DNA from: Deltaproteobacteria bacterium
Lineage (GTDB): Bacteria > Desulfobacterota > GWC2-55-46
Direction: 5' to 3'
Assembly (NCBI GenBank): GCA_016219075.1
Contig: JACRCJ010000111.1
Span: forward strand, 1-9,355
Length of the DNA stretch: 9,355 nucleotides
The notes under the pieces are model-generated. The model was not told where the DNA came from. It ran no database searches and saw only the letters and a program-made list of their open reading frames with translations. Shown piece by piece: positions 1-6,893 of this stretch. Each line of letters begins with the position of its first letter. Position 1 is the stretch's first letter. Made by a program: the position numbers and the translations under genes.

Positions 1-407
1 ACCATGCCGAGATAGAGCATGCCGGAGTGGAATACCGCGCCCATGAGAAAGAGTATGGTCAGCAAAGCCCTGAAGGACCCCGGTATGGCCAGGGTCAGGA
101 GCAGGAACCCCGCGACTATATTCAAAAGCGCCTCGAGATTGCCGTGGGAATGGGCGCTCTTTCCGTTGACATGCTGCCTTTTCAATGCCTCGAAGACCTT
201 TACCAGAGCCGCGGAGTCCAACTCCTCGAGGTTTACCCCGGCGCCCGCGCCGGCATCGAGGCTGCTTTTAAGATCGGCTACGGCCTTGCCCGCCTCTTCA
301 AGTACTGCCCTGTTCGAGTACAGTTGGGGCACCAGGTAAGCGGGTCCGAGTACGGCGGTAAGCGTCAGGTAGAAAAACCCGAATACCATGTTAATCTTTC
401 CGCTCAT
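1..407 (-). CDS. Partial membrane protein of unknown function, C-terminus beyond the left edge
   Basis: The reading frame starts at ATG 407 and stays open for 135 codons to the window edge, so the C-terminus is missing. The start is supported by an AAGGAG ribosome binding site about 7 nt upstream and by a 17-nt overlap with the end of the cytochrome b gene, which suggests translational coupling. Visible layout: a hydrophobic segment at residues 7-28 (one membrane helix or an uncleaved signal anchor), a soluble helical, Ala/Leu/Glu-rich region at about 30-80, a short His-containing stretch (SAHSHGN, 84-90), then two more hydrophobic helices at about 92-109 and 112-134 containing FHSGMLYLG. I do not recognise the family. 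The histidines near the membrane helices could bind haem or metal, but that is only a guess. Its pairing with the cytochrome b suggests a partner subunit in the same membrane complex. The gene is very likely real; its function is open. Confidence 0.75.
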   Translation of the reverse strand, partial: MSGKINMVFGFFYLTLTAVLGPAYLVPQLYSNRAVLEEAGKAVADLKSSLDAGAGAGVNLEELDSAALVKVFEALKRQHVNGKSAHSHGNLEALLNIVAGFLLLTLAIPGSFRALLTILFLMGAVFHSGMLYLGM

Positions 408-1068
408 CAAAGTCTCCTTTCTGCGCGAGGGGGTGCGCCTCCAGAATAGAGTCCCTCTCATCGTCGGTAAAAGTTTTTTTCCCGTGTATCATGGCGGATA
501 CTATGCCGCGCTTCTCCGCAATTTCATGGATGAAGACGGCCACAAGATGGGCAATGATGTAAAGGAGGAGGAGCAGGAACACGGTAGCGTGGAGCTCCTG
601 CGCCATCGATTTGCTCCTTATCTCTTCGGGCAGCCCAAGCATTGAGGAGCCGCTTGCCACCTGAACGGCGGCCAGGACGAAGAAACCCAGGTACACGGGC
701 CCGGCAAACGAGTTGTGCGCAAGGTACAGGGGTGTCTCTCCACGGAAGCCCCGGAGGTAGAAGCGGACGGTATCGGCAAAGACCTTCCTGTGGTGAGCTG
801 AGATTGGCAGCATGTCCGTCCAGCGGGCAGTCTCCGTGCCAATGAAAAGCCAGATGATGCGCGCCAGCACCCCTGCGCCGAAAAGGAACCCAACAGACGC
901 ATGAATAGAGACGAGCGCGTCTTCGGTCCCTTCAGGGAGATCGGGGCCGCACACCATAAAGATTATGCCCGTTGCCGCCATGGCCGTCATGGCCGCGGCG
1001 TTCCACCAGTGAAGGAACCTCAGTACCGGGTCCCACGCGGGCAGAAAACGGCAGGTTTTTTCATCCAT
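391..1068 (-). CDS. Di-haem cytochrome b, Ni/Fe-hydrogenase cytochrome b subunit (HyaC-like, cytochrome b561 family)
   Basis: A 225-residue integral membrane protein that in its family passes electrons between a periplasmic redox partner and the quinone pool through two b haems. Four membrane segments are visible (about 18-39, 54-77, 119-142, 160-181). The four expected haem-ligand histidines are present: H20 (RFLHW), H56 (IHASVG), H160 (ELHATV) and H174 (IAHLV). Other family marks are ARIIWLFIG after the second helix, the AHN motif at 117-119, and SAMIHGKK at the C-terminal end, matching the STMVNG region of E. coli HyaC. Length is close to HyaC. Start ATG 1068 has a GAGGG site 7 nt upstream. 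The stop overlaps the next gene by 17 nt. No HyaA/HyaB-type hydrogenase lies beside it in the window, so its redox partner is unknown; it could serve another dehydrogenase or the membrane protein downstream. Confidence 0.88.
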   Translation of the reverse strand: MDEKTCRFLPAWDPVLRFLHWWNAAAMTAMAATGIIFMVCGPDLPEGTEDALVSIHASVGFLFGAGVLARIIWLFIGTETARWTDMLPISAHHRKVFADTVRFYLRGFRGETPLYLAHNSFAGPVYLGFFVLAAVQVASGSSMLGLPEEIRSKSMAQELHATVFLLLLLYIIAHLVAVFIHEIAEKRGIVSAMIHGKKTFTDDERDSILEAHPLAQKGDFDERKD

Positions 1069-1170
1069 CCCGGAACCCTCTTTATTTCCAATGATAAGAC
1101 GACGGCATGGTATTTGATTATTCGCGCCCCTGGCGGGAAGCCCGGTTTAAAGACGCTTTCCGCCTTGAGC

Positions 1171-1179
1171 AGTATACCA
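1171..1179 (-). promoter_or_regulatory. Possible extended -10 promoter for the cytochrome b gene pair
   Basis: On the minus strand this reads TGG-TATACT, an extended -10 element (TGn followed by TATAAT-like), about 100 nt upstream of ATG 1068. No convincing -35 hexamer is found 16-18 nt further upstream, so it would have to rely on the extended -10. It would give the cytochrome b pair its own transcript, separate from the hyf operon. Confidence 0.4.
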
Positions 1180-1277
1180 CATTTATCGATTGTGCGTTGC
1201 AGGCTTCAATGCCGGAGATGTCTGCGAGGACGGAGCGAAACTTAAGGCCGGCGCGTTGCTCGATAGCGATAGAATCT

Positions 1278-1519
1278 CCCCGCAAGCCGGGCTTGCGAGG
1301 TATCCAAAAATCTCCAACATCATTGCAAGGAGCGTTTTCGTATTTTGTTCTTTTAAAAAATCCCAGGTCCATTGCGCAGCCGAGCATAAAGGAGAGCGAG
1401 CGAGCAAGCCTCTGTATTTATTGCGCGCGAGCTTGACAGCGAGCCGAGCAATAGCCCCGAGGCGCGCGCCAGCGCGCAAAAAGGCCTTTTGTAAAGCGCG
1501 GGAAGCTGCGGGGTATTAG
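1278..1519. repeat. Probable degenerate repetitive or palindromic element
   Basis: The block opens with a 10-bp inverted repeat with a 3-nt loop (1278-1287 and 1291-1300; ccccgcaagc / gcttgcgagg, one G-T type mismatch). A related sequence, gctgcggggtat, recurs at 1505-1516, about 210 nt from gcttgcgaggtat (1291-1303). Between them are the perfect palindromes ggcgcgcgcc (1461-1470) and aaaaggcctttt (1479-1490), the latter framed by cgcgc and gcgcg arms, and clusters of gcgag-type words at 1393-1450. The base composition differs from the surrounding genes. This is what a dispersed, non-coding repeat or decayed mobile element looks like; only one copy is in the window, so dispersal cannot be shown here. 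Confidence 0.45.
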
Positions 1520-1637
1520 ACCCTAAGAGAGAATGAAATCTTCGGCAATTGCGTCCCCGCGGGGGTTTCAATCCCGGAAAATTCAAGGCTGCCTGCGGAG
1601 TTTATCGTGACGGCTGCTTAACGCCGGTCAACGGCTT

Positions 1638-2150
1638 TTAGATTTTTCTTATCGCTTTAAGTATGCCGTTGAGGATCCGGGAGGGAGCGGGCGGGCAGCC
1701 GTGGATATATGCGTCTACCGGAAGGACATTGCCGACACCGCCGAGGGAAGCGTAACTGCAGCCGAAGACCCCGCCGTTATACCCGCAGTCACCGACGGCT
1801 ACGACGAGCTTGGGAGACGGCATGGCGTCATAGGTCCTCCTCAGCGCTATTTCCATGTTCCTGGATACCGGGCCTGTCACAAGGAGCAGGTCCGCGAACC
1901 TGGGTGAAGCGGCAAAATGGATGCCGAAGCGCTCGCAGTCATAGATAGGGTTGTTTATGGCGCTTATCTCAAGCTCGCATGCGTTACAGGAGCCGGCGTC
2001 CACGAGCCTTATGGTGACGCTTCCGCCGAACCGCTTCTTCACCTCCTCTTCGAGAGCTGAGCCCGTAAGAGTTACCTTGGCCTCTTCGGCAGGGTCAAGA
2101 GGTTCCGTTACTATGCCTGTCCTGAATATCTGATGGAATATTTTAAGCAT
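1638..2150 (-). CDS. hyfI: Hydrogenase-4 component I-like, NuoB-type [4Fe-4S] small subunit of an Ehr complex
   Basis: Last gene of the operon, 170 residues. In this family the protein carries the membrane-proximal N2-type [4Fe-4S] cluster that receives or delivers electrons next to the large subunit HyfG. All four expected ligand cysteines are present: C55 and C58 (SCNACELE), C122 (VGDCGYNGG) and C152 (HGCPPAP). The fold signatures LLLVTGPVSRNM (88-99) and KLVVAVGDCG (114-123) match NuoB/HycG. Additional cysteines at 72 and 131 are not standard ligands. It is much shorter than E. coli HyfI or HycG (about 250 residues), lacking their extended C-terminal part, and so resembles minimal NuoB. 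Start ATG 2150 is preceded by AGGAG at 6-nt spacing, and the gap to the hyfG stop is only 9 nt. Confidence 0.93.
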   Translation of the reverse strand: MLKIFHQIFRTGIVTEPLDPAEEAKVTLTGSALEEEVKKRFGGSVTIRLVDAGSCNACELEISAINNPIYDCERFGIHFAASPRFADLLLVTGPVSRNMEIALRRTYDAMPSPKLVVAVGDCGYNGGVFGCSYASLGGVGNVLPVDAYIHGCPPAPSRILNGILKAIRKI

Positions 2151-2159
2151 TCTCCGCTC

Positions 2160-3731
2160 CTACAGGTCGTGTCCGGAGTAAGACTGGTTAAAGCTCTTGT
2201 TGCAGAGGGGAAAATCCGGAACTATATTCCCCCGGACGGCCTGCTCGAGCGCAAGCCAGTTCATGCTTGACGGGTCGCGCACCATGCACCGGTTTATGCC
2301 CCTGTCCGGGGCGCACTGCACCCAGTAGACTATCTCTCCGCGCCATCCCTCAACGACTGAAAAACCTGACTGCTCCGGCAGAGGCCGCACCCATTCGGAG
2401 GCCAGAGGGCCGCCCGGAAGCTCGCCGAGCATTTCTTTAACGAGCCTGAAAGAATCCCTTACCTCCTCGATCCTTACCCATGCCCTGGCATGGACGTCTC
2501 CTGATCTAAGGAGCGGCACCCTTGGGACGAACCTGTCGTAGGGCGGAAACGGGTTCTGAAGCCGGGCATCGAGCTTCTGGCCGCTGGACCTCGCCACAAA
2601 GCCGACCACCCCGAGCGCATTCGCCGCCTCCGGCGTCAACACCCCCGTGCCGAAGACCCTGTCCTCGAGGGAAGGGCTGTCCTCGTAGATCCTTACAAGC
2701 CTCTCGAACTCGCCGGAGACCTCATTGAGCTCAGCGAGTACGGCAGCCACGCCTTCGCCGGTAATGTCCGCAGAAACGCCGCCCAAAACCACGCGGTCCA
2801 TCATGAGCCTGTGCCCGAAGATTCTCAGATTCGTCCTGAGGACTTTTTCCCTGAGGATGGAGAACTGATAATGCAGAAAGGCAAACGCCGTGTCGTTGCA
2901 GATGGCGCCTATGTCGCCGAGGTGGTTCGCTATGCGCTCCCTTTCGATCATTACCGCGCGCAGATACCGGGCCCTGTCCGTTGGGACGCATCCGGACGCC
3001 TCTTCGGCGGCCATACAGAAGGCCACGGCGTGCGCTACCGTTGAGTCCCCGGAGACCCTGCCTGAAAGGCGCGCCGCTTCGTCCCATGAAAGGGACTCGA
3101 AACGCTTCTCTATCCCCTTGTGGACGTAGCCAAGCCTTGTCTCAAGGTTGATTATGTCCTCGCCTACCGCCTGGAACCTGAAATGTCCGGGCTCTATTAT
3201 GCCGGCATGCACCGGCCCCACCGGTATCTCGAAGACGCCCTCGCCGCTGGCCTTTGCCCATTTGTACTCCCTTTCCACCCGCGGCATCGCAGTGGAAGCG
3301 GCAAATGACTTCCTGAGGGGATAGGCTTCAGCGGGCCAGTCCTCGTGCTTGATCCACGGCCTCAAGTCCGGATGCCCGGCGGGGGTAAGGCCAAAAAGGC
3401 TGTCTATCTGCCTCTCAAGGCGGTACGCGCCCTGGAAATGCCTGGTGAGCGTCGGGAAAGACGGCTCTCCCGGGGGCAGGGCCGACTTGATGACGAGATA
3501 ATCGCTCCCGTCATTATACGCCGCGTACACGGCATAGCCCCGGCCGAAGAAGGTCTCATCCGAGGCCCACTCGGCCATGAGCCTGAAGCCGGCCTCCTTG
3601 AGTATCCTGGCGGCTTGGGAGAATGCGGTCTTTTCAACCTCGCAGGCTATCGCGCCCTTGACGGAAGCGTCCGTCGAGACCGCGCCCTTGCCGGTAATAT
3701 CCCTTATCAGGTTCTGTATCTTCCCGTTCAT
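2160..3731 (-). CDS. hyfG: Hydrogenase-4 component G-like large subunit lacking NiFe ligands (Ehr type, NuoCD fusion)
   Basis: 523 residues: an N-terminal NuoC-like domain (about 25-140) joined to a NuoD/[NiFe] large-subunit domain (about 165-523), the HycE/HyfG architecture. Family marks include GPVHAGIIEPGHF (172-184), GYVHKGIEKR (201-210), ERERIANHLGDIG (263-275) and DPSSMNWLALEQAVRGN (486-502). In true [NiFe] hydrogenases the first metal motif reads RVCGxCxxxH; here it is RVSGDSTVAH (225-234), with both cysteines replaced by S227 and S230. The terminal DPCxxCxxR motif is NQSYSGHDL (515-523), giving S517 and G520. No NiFe site is therefore possible. The complex I quinone-site histidine and tyrosine (Thermus Nqo4 H38, Y87) align by eye with I178 and G228. 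ATG 3731 was chosen because it overlaps the hyfF stop (ATGA); an ATG 33 nt upstream lies inside hyfF. Confidence 0.94.
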   Translation of the reverse strand: MNGKIQNLIRDITGKGAVSTDASVKGAIACEVEKTAFSQAARILKEAGFRLMAEWASDETFFGRGYAVYAAYNDGSDYLVIKSALPPGEPSFPTLTRHFQGAYRLERQIDSLFGLTPAGHPDLRPWIKHEDWPAEAYPLRKSFAASTAMPRVEREYKWAKASGEGVFEIPVGPVHAGIIEPGHFRFQAVGEDIINLETRLGYVHKGIEKRFESLSWDEAARLSGRVSGDSTVAHAVAFCMAAEEASGCVPTDRARYLRAVMIERERIANHLGDIGAICNDTAFAFLHYQFSILREKVLRTNLRIFGHRLMMDRVVLGGVSADITGEGVAAVLAELNEVSGEFERLVRIYEDSPSLEDRVFGTGVLTPEAANALGVVGFVARSSGQKLDARLQNPFPPYDRFVPRVPLLRSGDVHARAWVRIEEVRDSFRLVKEMLGELPGGPLASEWVRPLPEQSGFSVVEGWRGEIVYWVQCAPDRGINRCMVRDPSSMNWLALEQAVRGNIVPDFPLCNKSFNQSYSGHDL

Positions 3732-5179
3732 CGCACCAAAAGCTCCACGGCCATATGAAACCACTGGCTTAAAAAGGTCGGAAGGTAAATGCCGAGGACC
3801 AGGATCAACGCCATATGCACGATGACAGGCACATACGCGACCCTTATGGGCTTCTGGTTATCGGGCACCTTGCCGAACGCCATCGGCATGACCTTCCTGA
3901 AAAGGGCCGCAAAGGCCACGGCAATGCCTAAGAGGAAAAACGGGGTAAAGAAGGGCGCGTTCTTGATAGAGGCGGTCAATATCAGGAATTCGCTGGTAAA
4001 TACGCCGAACGGAGGCATGCCCGCTATCGCGACAACCCCGAACATAAGGCCCCAGCCCACGAGCGGATTGCCTTTTATCAGGCCCTCTATGCTTGACATC
4101 TCCTGGGTGGAGTGCATCTGCGAGGCGTGCCCGACGGTAAAGAATATCGTTGTCTTGGTGAGGGAATGAACAAGCATGTGCAAAAGGCCCCCGAAGGTCG
4201 CCACAGGCCCGCCGAGCCCGAAGGCGAACGTGGCTATGCCCATGTGCTCGATGGAAGAATAGGCGAACATCCTTTTTATGTCCTTCTGCCTCAGCAGTGA
4301 AAAGGACGCGACCAGTATCGAAAGAAGCCCGAAGACCATCATTATGTAGCCGGCCTTATGGCTGTGCGTGGCCCCGTCCACGAGGACCTTGACCCTGATG
4401 AGCGCGTACAGCGCAACGTTCAGGAGAAGCCCGGAAAGCACGGCTGAGATCGGCGTGGGCCCTTCGCTGTGGGCGTCGGGCAGCCAGTTGTGCAGAGGCA
4501 CGAGCCCGACCTTTGTCCCGTAGCCGACCATGAAGAATATGAAGGCGAGGGAAAGCACCGTGGGGTCGAGCCTGTCGGCGACCGCGCTCAGGTTCGTCCA
4601 CAGGAGCCCCTTGGAGCCCTCCCCGAATATCCTCTCGGCGGCAAAATAGAGGAGGACCGTGCCGAAGAGGGCCTGCGCGATTCCTACGCCGCAGAGGATG
4701 AAGTACTTCCATGCGGCCTCCACGGCCGCGGGCGTGCGGTAAAGCGAGACAAGGAGCACCGTTGCCAGGGTGGCAAGCTCCATGGCTATCCACAGGACCC
4801 CGACATTATTAGTAAGGAGCGCAAGGAGCATGGCGAAGATAAAGAGCTGGTACATGGCGTGGTAAAAACGCATGCCCTTGTGCCCCACCTTGCCGCGGCT
4901 CCTCTCGACCCTCATGTACCTTCTGCTGAAGATGGCCGTTGTCATGGAGACAAACGCTGTCAGTACCGCCAGGTATACGTTGAAGGCGTCGACGAAGAAA
5001 AAACCGTTGCCCGATATTATCGGCCCTTTCTCATAGACGCTGAGGGCCAGGAAAACGCTGGCCGCGAAGGTAGCGCCCGAGCAAATGATATTGAGCTCGG
5101 GCGCCCGTTTCCTGTCCCCGATAAAAGCGAGAAGGATTGTCGCGGCAAGGTTTACCCCGAGAAGTATCAGTAGTATCAT
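3728..5179 (-). CDS. hyfF: Hydrogenase-4 component F-like, Mrp/NuoN-type ion-translocating membrane subunit
   Basis: 483 residues, nearly all membrane helices, of the proton-conducting antiporter-like family (NuoL/M/N, MrpA/D, HycC/HyfF). Conserved channel residues are visible: E134 in the TM5 motif (WIAMELATL), K223 in GTKVGLVPLHNWLPDAH (221-237), the broken-helix segment PTPISAVLSG (241-250), H338 and K342 in HSLTKTTIFF, and E397 in MPPFGVFTSEF. Position 254 is Asn (LLLNVALYALIR), where HyfB has Lys; this Asn is usual in HyfF. E. coli HyfF is somewhat longer (526 residues). A stop codon lies seven codons upstream of ATG 5179 in the same frame, so the start is constrained; its ribosome binding site is poor, unlike those of neighbouring genes. 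It overlaps hyfG by 4 nt. Role: one of two large ion-pumping units of the complex, here with HyfB. Confidence 0.94.
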   Translation of the reverse strand: MILLILLGVNLAATILLAFIGDRKRAPELNIICSGATFAASVFLALSVYEKGPIISGNGFFFVDAFNVYLAVLTAFVSMTTAIFSRRYMRVERSRGKVGHKGMRFYHAMYQLFIFAMLLALLTNNVGVLWIAMELATLATVLLVSLYRTPAAVEAAWKYFILCGVGIAQALFGTVLLYFAAERIFGEGSKGLLWTNLSAVADRLDPTVLSLAFIFFMVGYGTKVGLVPLHNWLPDAHSEGPTPISAVLSGLLLNVALYALIRVKVLVDGATHSHKAGYIMMVFGLLSILVASFSLLRQKDIKRMFAYSSIEHMGIATFAFGLGGPVATFGGLLHMLVHSLTKTTIFFTVGHASQMHSTQEMSSIEGLIKGNPLVGWGLMFGVVAIAGMPPFGVFTSEFLILTASIKNAPFFTPFFLLGIAVAFAALFRKVMPMAFGKVPDNQKPIRVAYVPVIVHMALILVLGIYLPTFLSQWFHMAVELLVR

Positions 5180-5224
5180 CTTGGACCCGGAGACTTAAGG
5201 TTTTTATCTTTAGCGTTCTGAAAA

Positions 5225-5246
5225 CCCCGGGGTCTTAACCCCTGGG
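5225..5246 (-). terminator. Stem-loop with short T-run in the hyfE-hyfF gap (attenuator or mRNA processing site)
   Basis: In the transcript sense the sequence reads CCC-A-GGGGT-taag-ACCCC-G-GGG and is followed directly by TTTT. That is five pairs closed by a 4-nt loop, one A/G mismatch, then three more G-C pairs. It lies within the only long gap of the hyf operon (93 nt between hyfE stop 5273 and hyfF start 5179). The T-run is short, so full termination is unlikely; partial termination or a stabilising/processing stem fits better. Confidence 0.4.
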
Positions 5247-5272
5247 AGGGTTCGTTCATATTCCCGGTCAAC

Positions 5273-5938
<666 letters not shown>

Positions 5939-5942
5939 AAGA

Positions 5943-6893
5943 TTACTCCAGAATGAAGTATGAAAGCATGCCAAGCGTTGCGAAGAGAAAAGCGGACCCG
6001 AGGAACTCGGGCACCCGGAATATCCGCATCTTCGCGAGCACGGTCTCGGCCACAACGATAAAAACCCCTATAAGCGCCAATTTGAAGGCGAGCAGAATAA
6101 ATGCCGCCGGCAGCATGCCGATATTATCCTTCAAGGCGATGCCCCACGGGAAAAAGCACGCTATCCCGATGGCCGCGAACAGAAATAGCTTCATCATGTT
6201 CGCCCATTCCAGCAGCGCCAGGTGGCGGCCCGAATATTCGAGTATCATGGCCTCGTGTATCATCGTCAGTTCAAGGTGCGTGGCGGGGTTGTCAACCGGT
6301 ATCCTCCCGTTCTCGGCAAGGGCTATGAGCACGAACGCCAGAAGCGCGAACGCCAGCGAGGGCCGAAGCACTATCGGGTTTGAGGTCAGGACGAGCGCCA
6401 TCTGCGAAAGCGATGTCGAGCTGTTCACCAGCGAGACCGTAAAAATGGACATGAGCATGGCGGGCTCCGCCAGAGAAGATACCATCATCTCGCGGCTTGA
6501 CCCCATACCCCCGAAGGCGGTGCCAATATCCATACCGGCCAGGGCGAGGAAAAACCTGGCGATGGCAAAGAGCGCCACCAGGGCTATGATGTCCGCGGTG
6601 GCGGAAAGGGGCAGGTCCACGGATATGACCGGTATGATCGCGCCCGCCATGACGGTCGCTCCGAATACGATGTACGGCGTAGCCCTGAAGATCCAGGATG
6701 CGTTCTCAGCAAGGACGGTCTCCTTGATAAAAAGCTTGGAAATATCCCTGAAGGGCTGAAAGACCCCGGCTGAGGAGCGCCCCTGCGACCAGCATTTAAG
6801 GACCCTGATCCATCCGACAAGGAGCGGCGAGGCCACAAGGACCGTGACCACCTGGAGGCTTTCTATAAGTATCGGGTAGATGTCTTTTGTCAT
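5943..6893 (-). CDS. hyfC: Hydrogenase-4 component C-like membrane anchor (NuoH/HycD family)
   Basis: 316 residues, the size of E. coli HyfC and HycD. It is the membrane protein that docks the HyfG/HyfI hydrophilic module and starts the ion path. Family motifs: the cytoplasmic loop VFQPFRDISKLFIKE (44-58), ALAGMDIGTAFGGMGSSREMM (117-137), LAENGRIPVDNPATHLELTM (192-211) and HEAMILEYSGRHLALLEWANMMK (213-235), which contains the acidic residues conserved from NuoH to HycD. About eight membrane helices alternate with these loops. ATG 6893 overlaps the hyfB stop in ATGA, typical of translational coupling; a longer in-frame ATG at 7019 would lie well inside hyfB and gives a non-homologous, charged N-terminus. 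All functional loops are intact. Confidence 0.95.
   Translation of the reverse strand: MTKDIYPILIESLQVVTVLVASPLLVGWIRVLKCWSQGRSSAGVFQPFRDISKLFIKETVLAENASWIFRATPYIVFGATVMAGAIIPVISVDLPLSATADIIALVALFAIARFFLALAGMDIGTAFGGMGSSREMMVSSLAEPAMLMSIFTVSLVNSSTSLSQMALVLTSNPIVLRPSLAFALLAFVLIALAENGRIPVDNPATHLELTMIHEAMILEYSGRHLALLEWANMMKLFLFAAIGIACFFPWGIALKDNIGMLPAAFILLAFKLALIGVFIVVAETVLAKMRIFRVPEFLGSAFLFATLGMLSYFILE

Larger units (their letters stand above)
1069..1637. other. Long intergenic region (569 nt) without a convincing gene
   Basis: The stretch lies between the end of hyfI and the start of the cytochrome b gene. Open frames of 77-109 codons exist on both strands but are low-complexity (Ala/Arg/Leu/Ser-rich, no recognisable domain), lack good ribosome binding sites, and overlap one another in several frames, as expected of GC-rich non-coding sequence. 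The region holds the inverted repeat at 1278-1300, palindromes at 1461-1470, 1479-1490 and 1555-1564, and the cytochrome b promoter candidate. No clear intrinsic terminator for the hyf operon (GC stem plus T-run on the minus strand) was found. Confidence 0.7.

Noticed and set aside
1190..1519. 109-codon plus-strand frame in the intergenic region, and overlapping minus-strand frames at 1183-1479 and 1353-1586
   Set aside because: Low-complexity Ala/Arg/Ser-rich translations without domain signatures, mutually overlapping in several frames, across palindromic DNA.
1551..1576. CRISPR-repeat-like word (GTTTCAATCCC) beside the palindrome ccccgcgggg
   Set aside because: Only one copy; no regularly spaced repeats anywhere in the window.
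1618..1640. GCCG/CGGC stem followed by TTTT on the plus strand just after hyfI
   Set aside because: Stem of only four pairs, and no plus-strand gene ends there; on the minus strand the T-run is on the wrong side.
4469..5173. 234-codon plus-strand frame antisense to hyfF
   Set aside because: Shadow frame opposite a strongly conserved membrane protein; charged, domain-free translation.
5953..6759. 268-codon plus-strand frame antisense to hyfC
   Set aside because: Shadow of hyfC; hyfC matches its family along the full length with coupled start and stop, whereas this frame has no recognisable motif.
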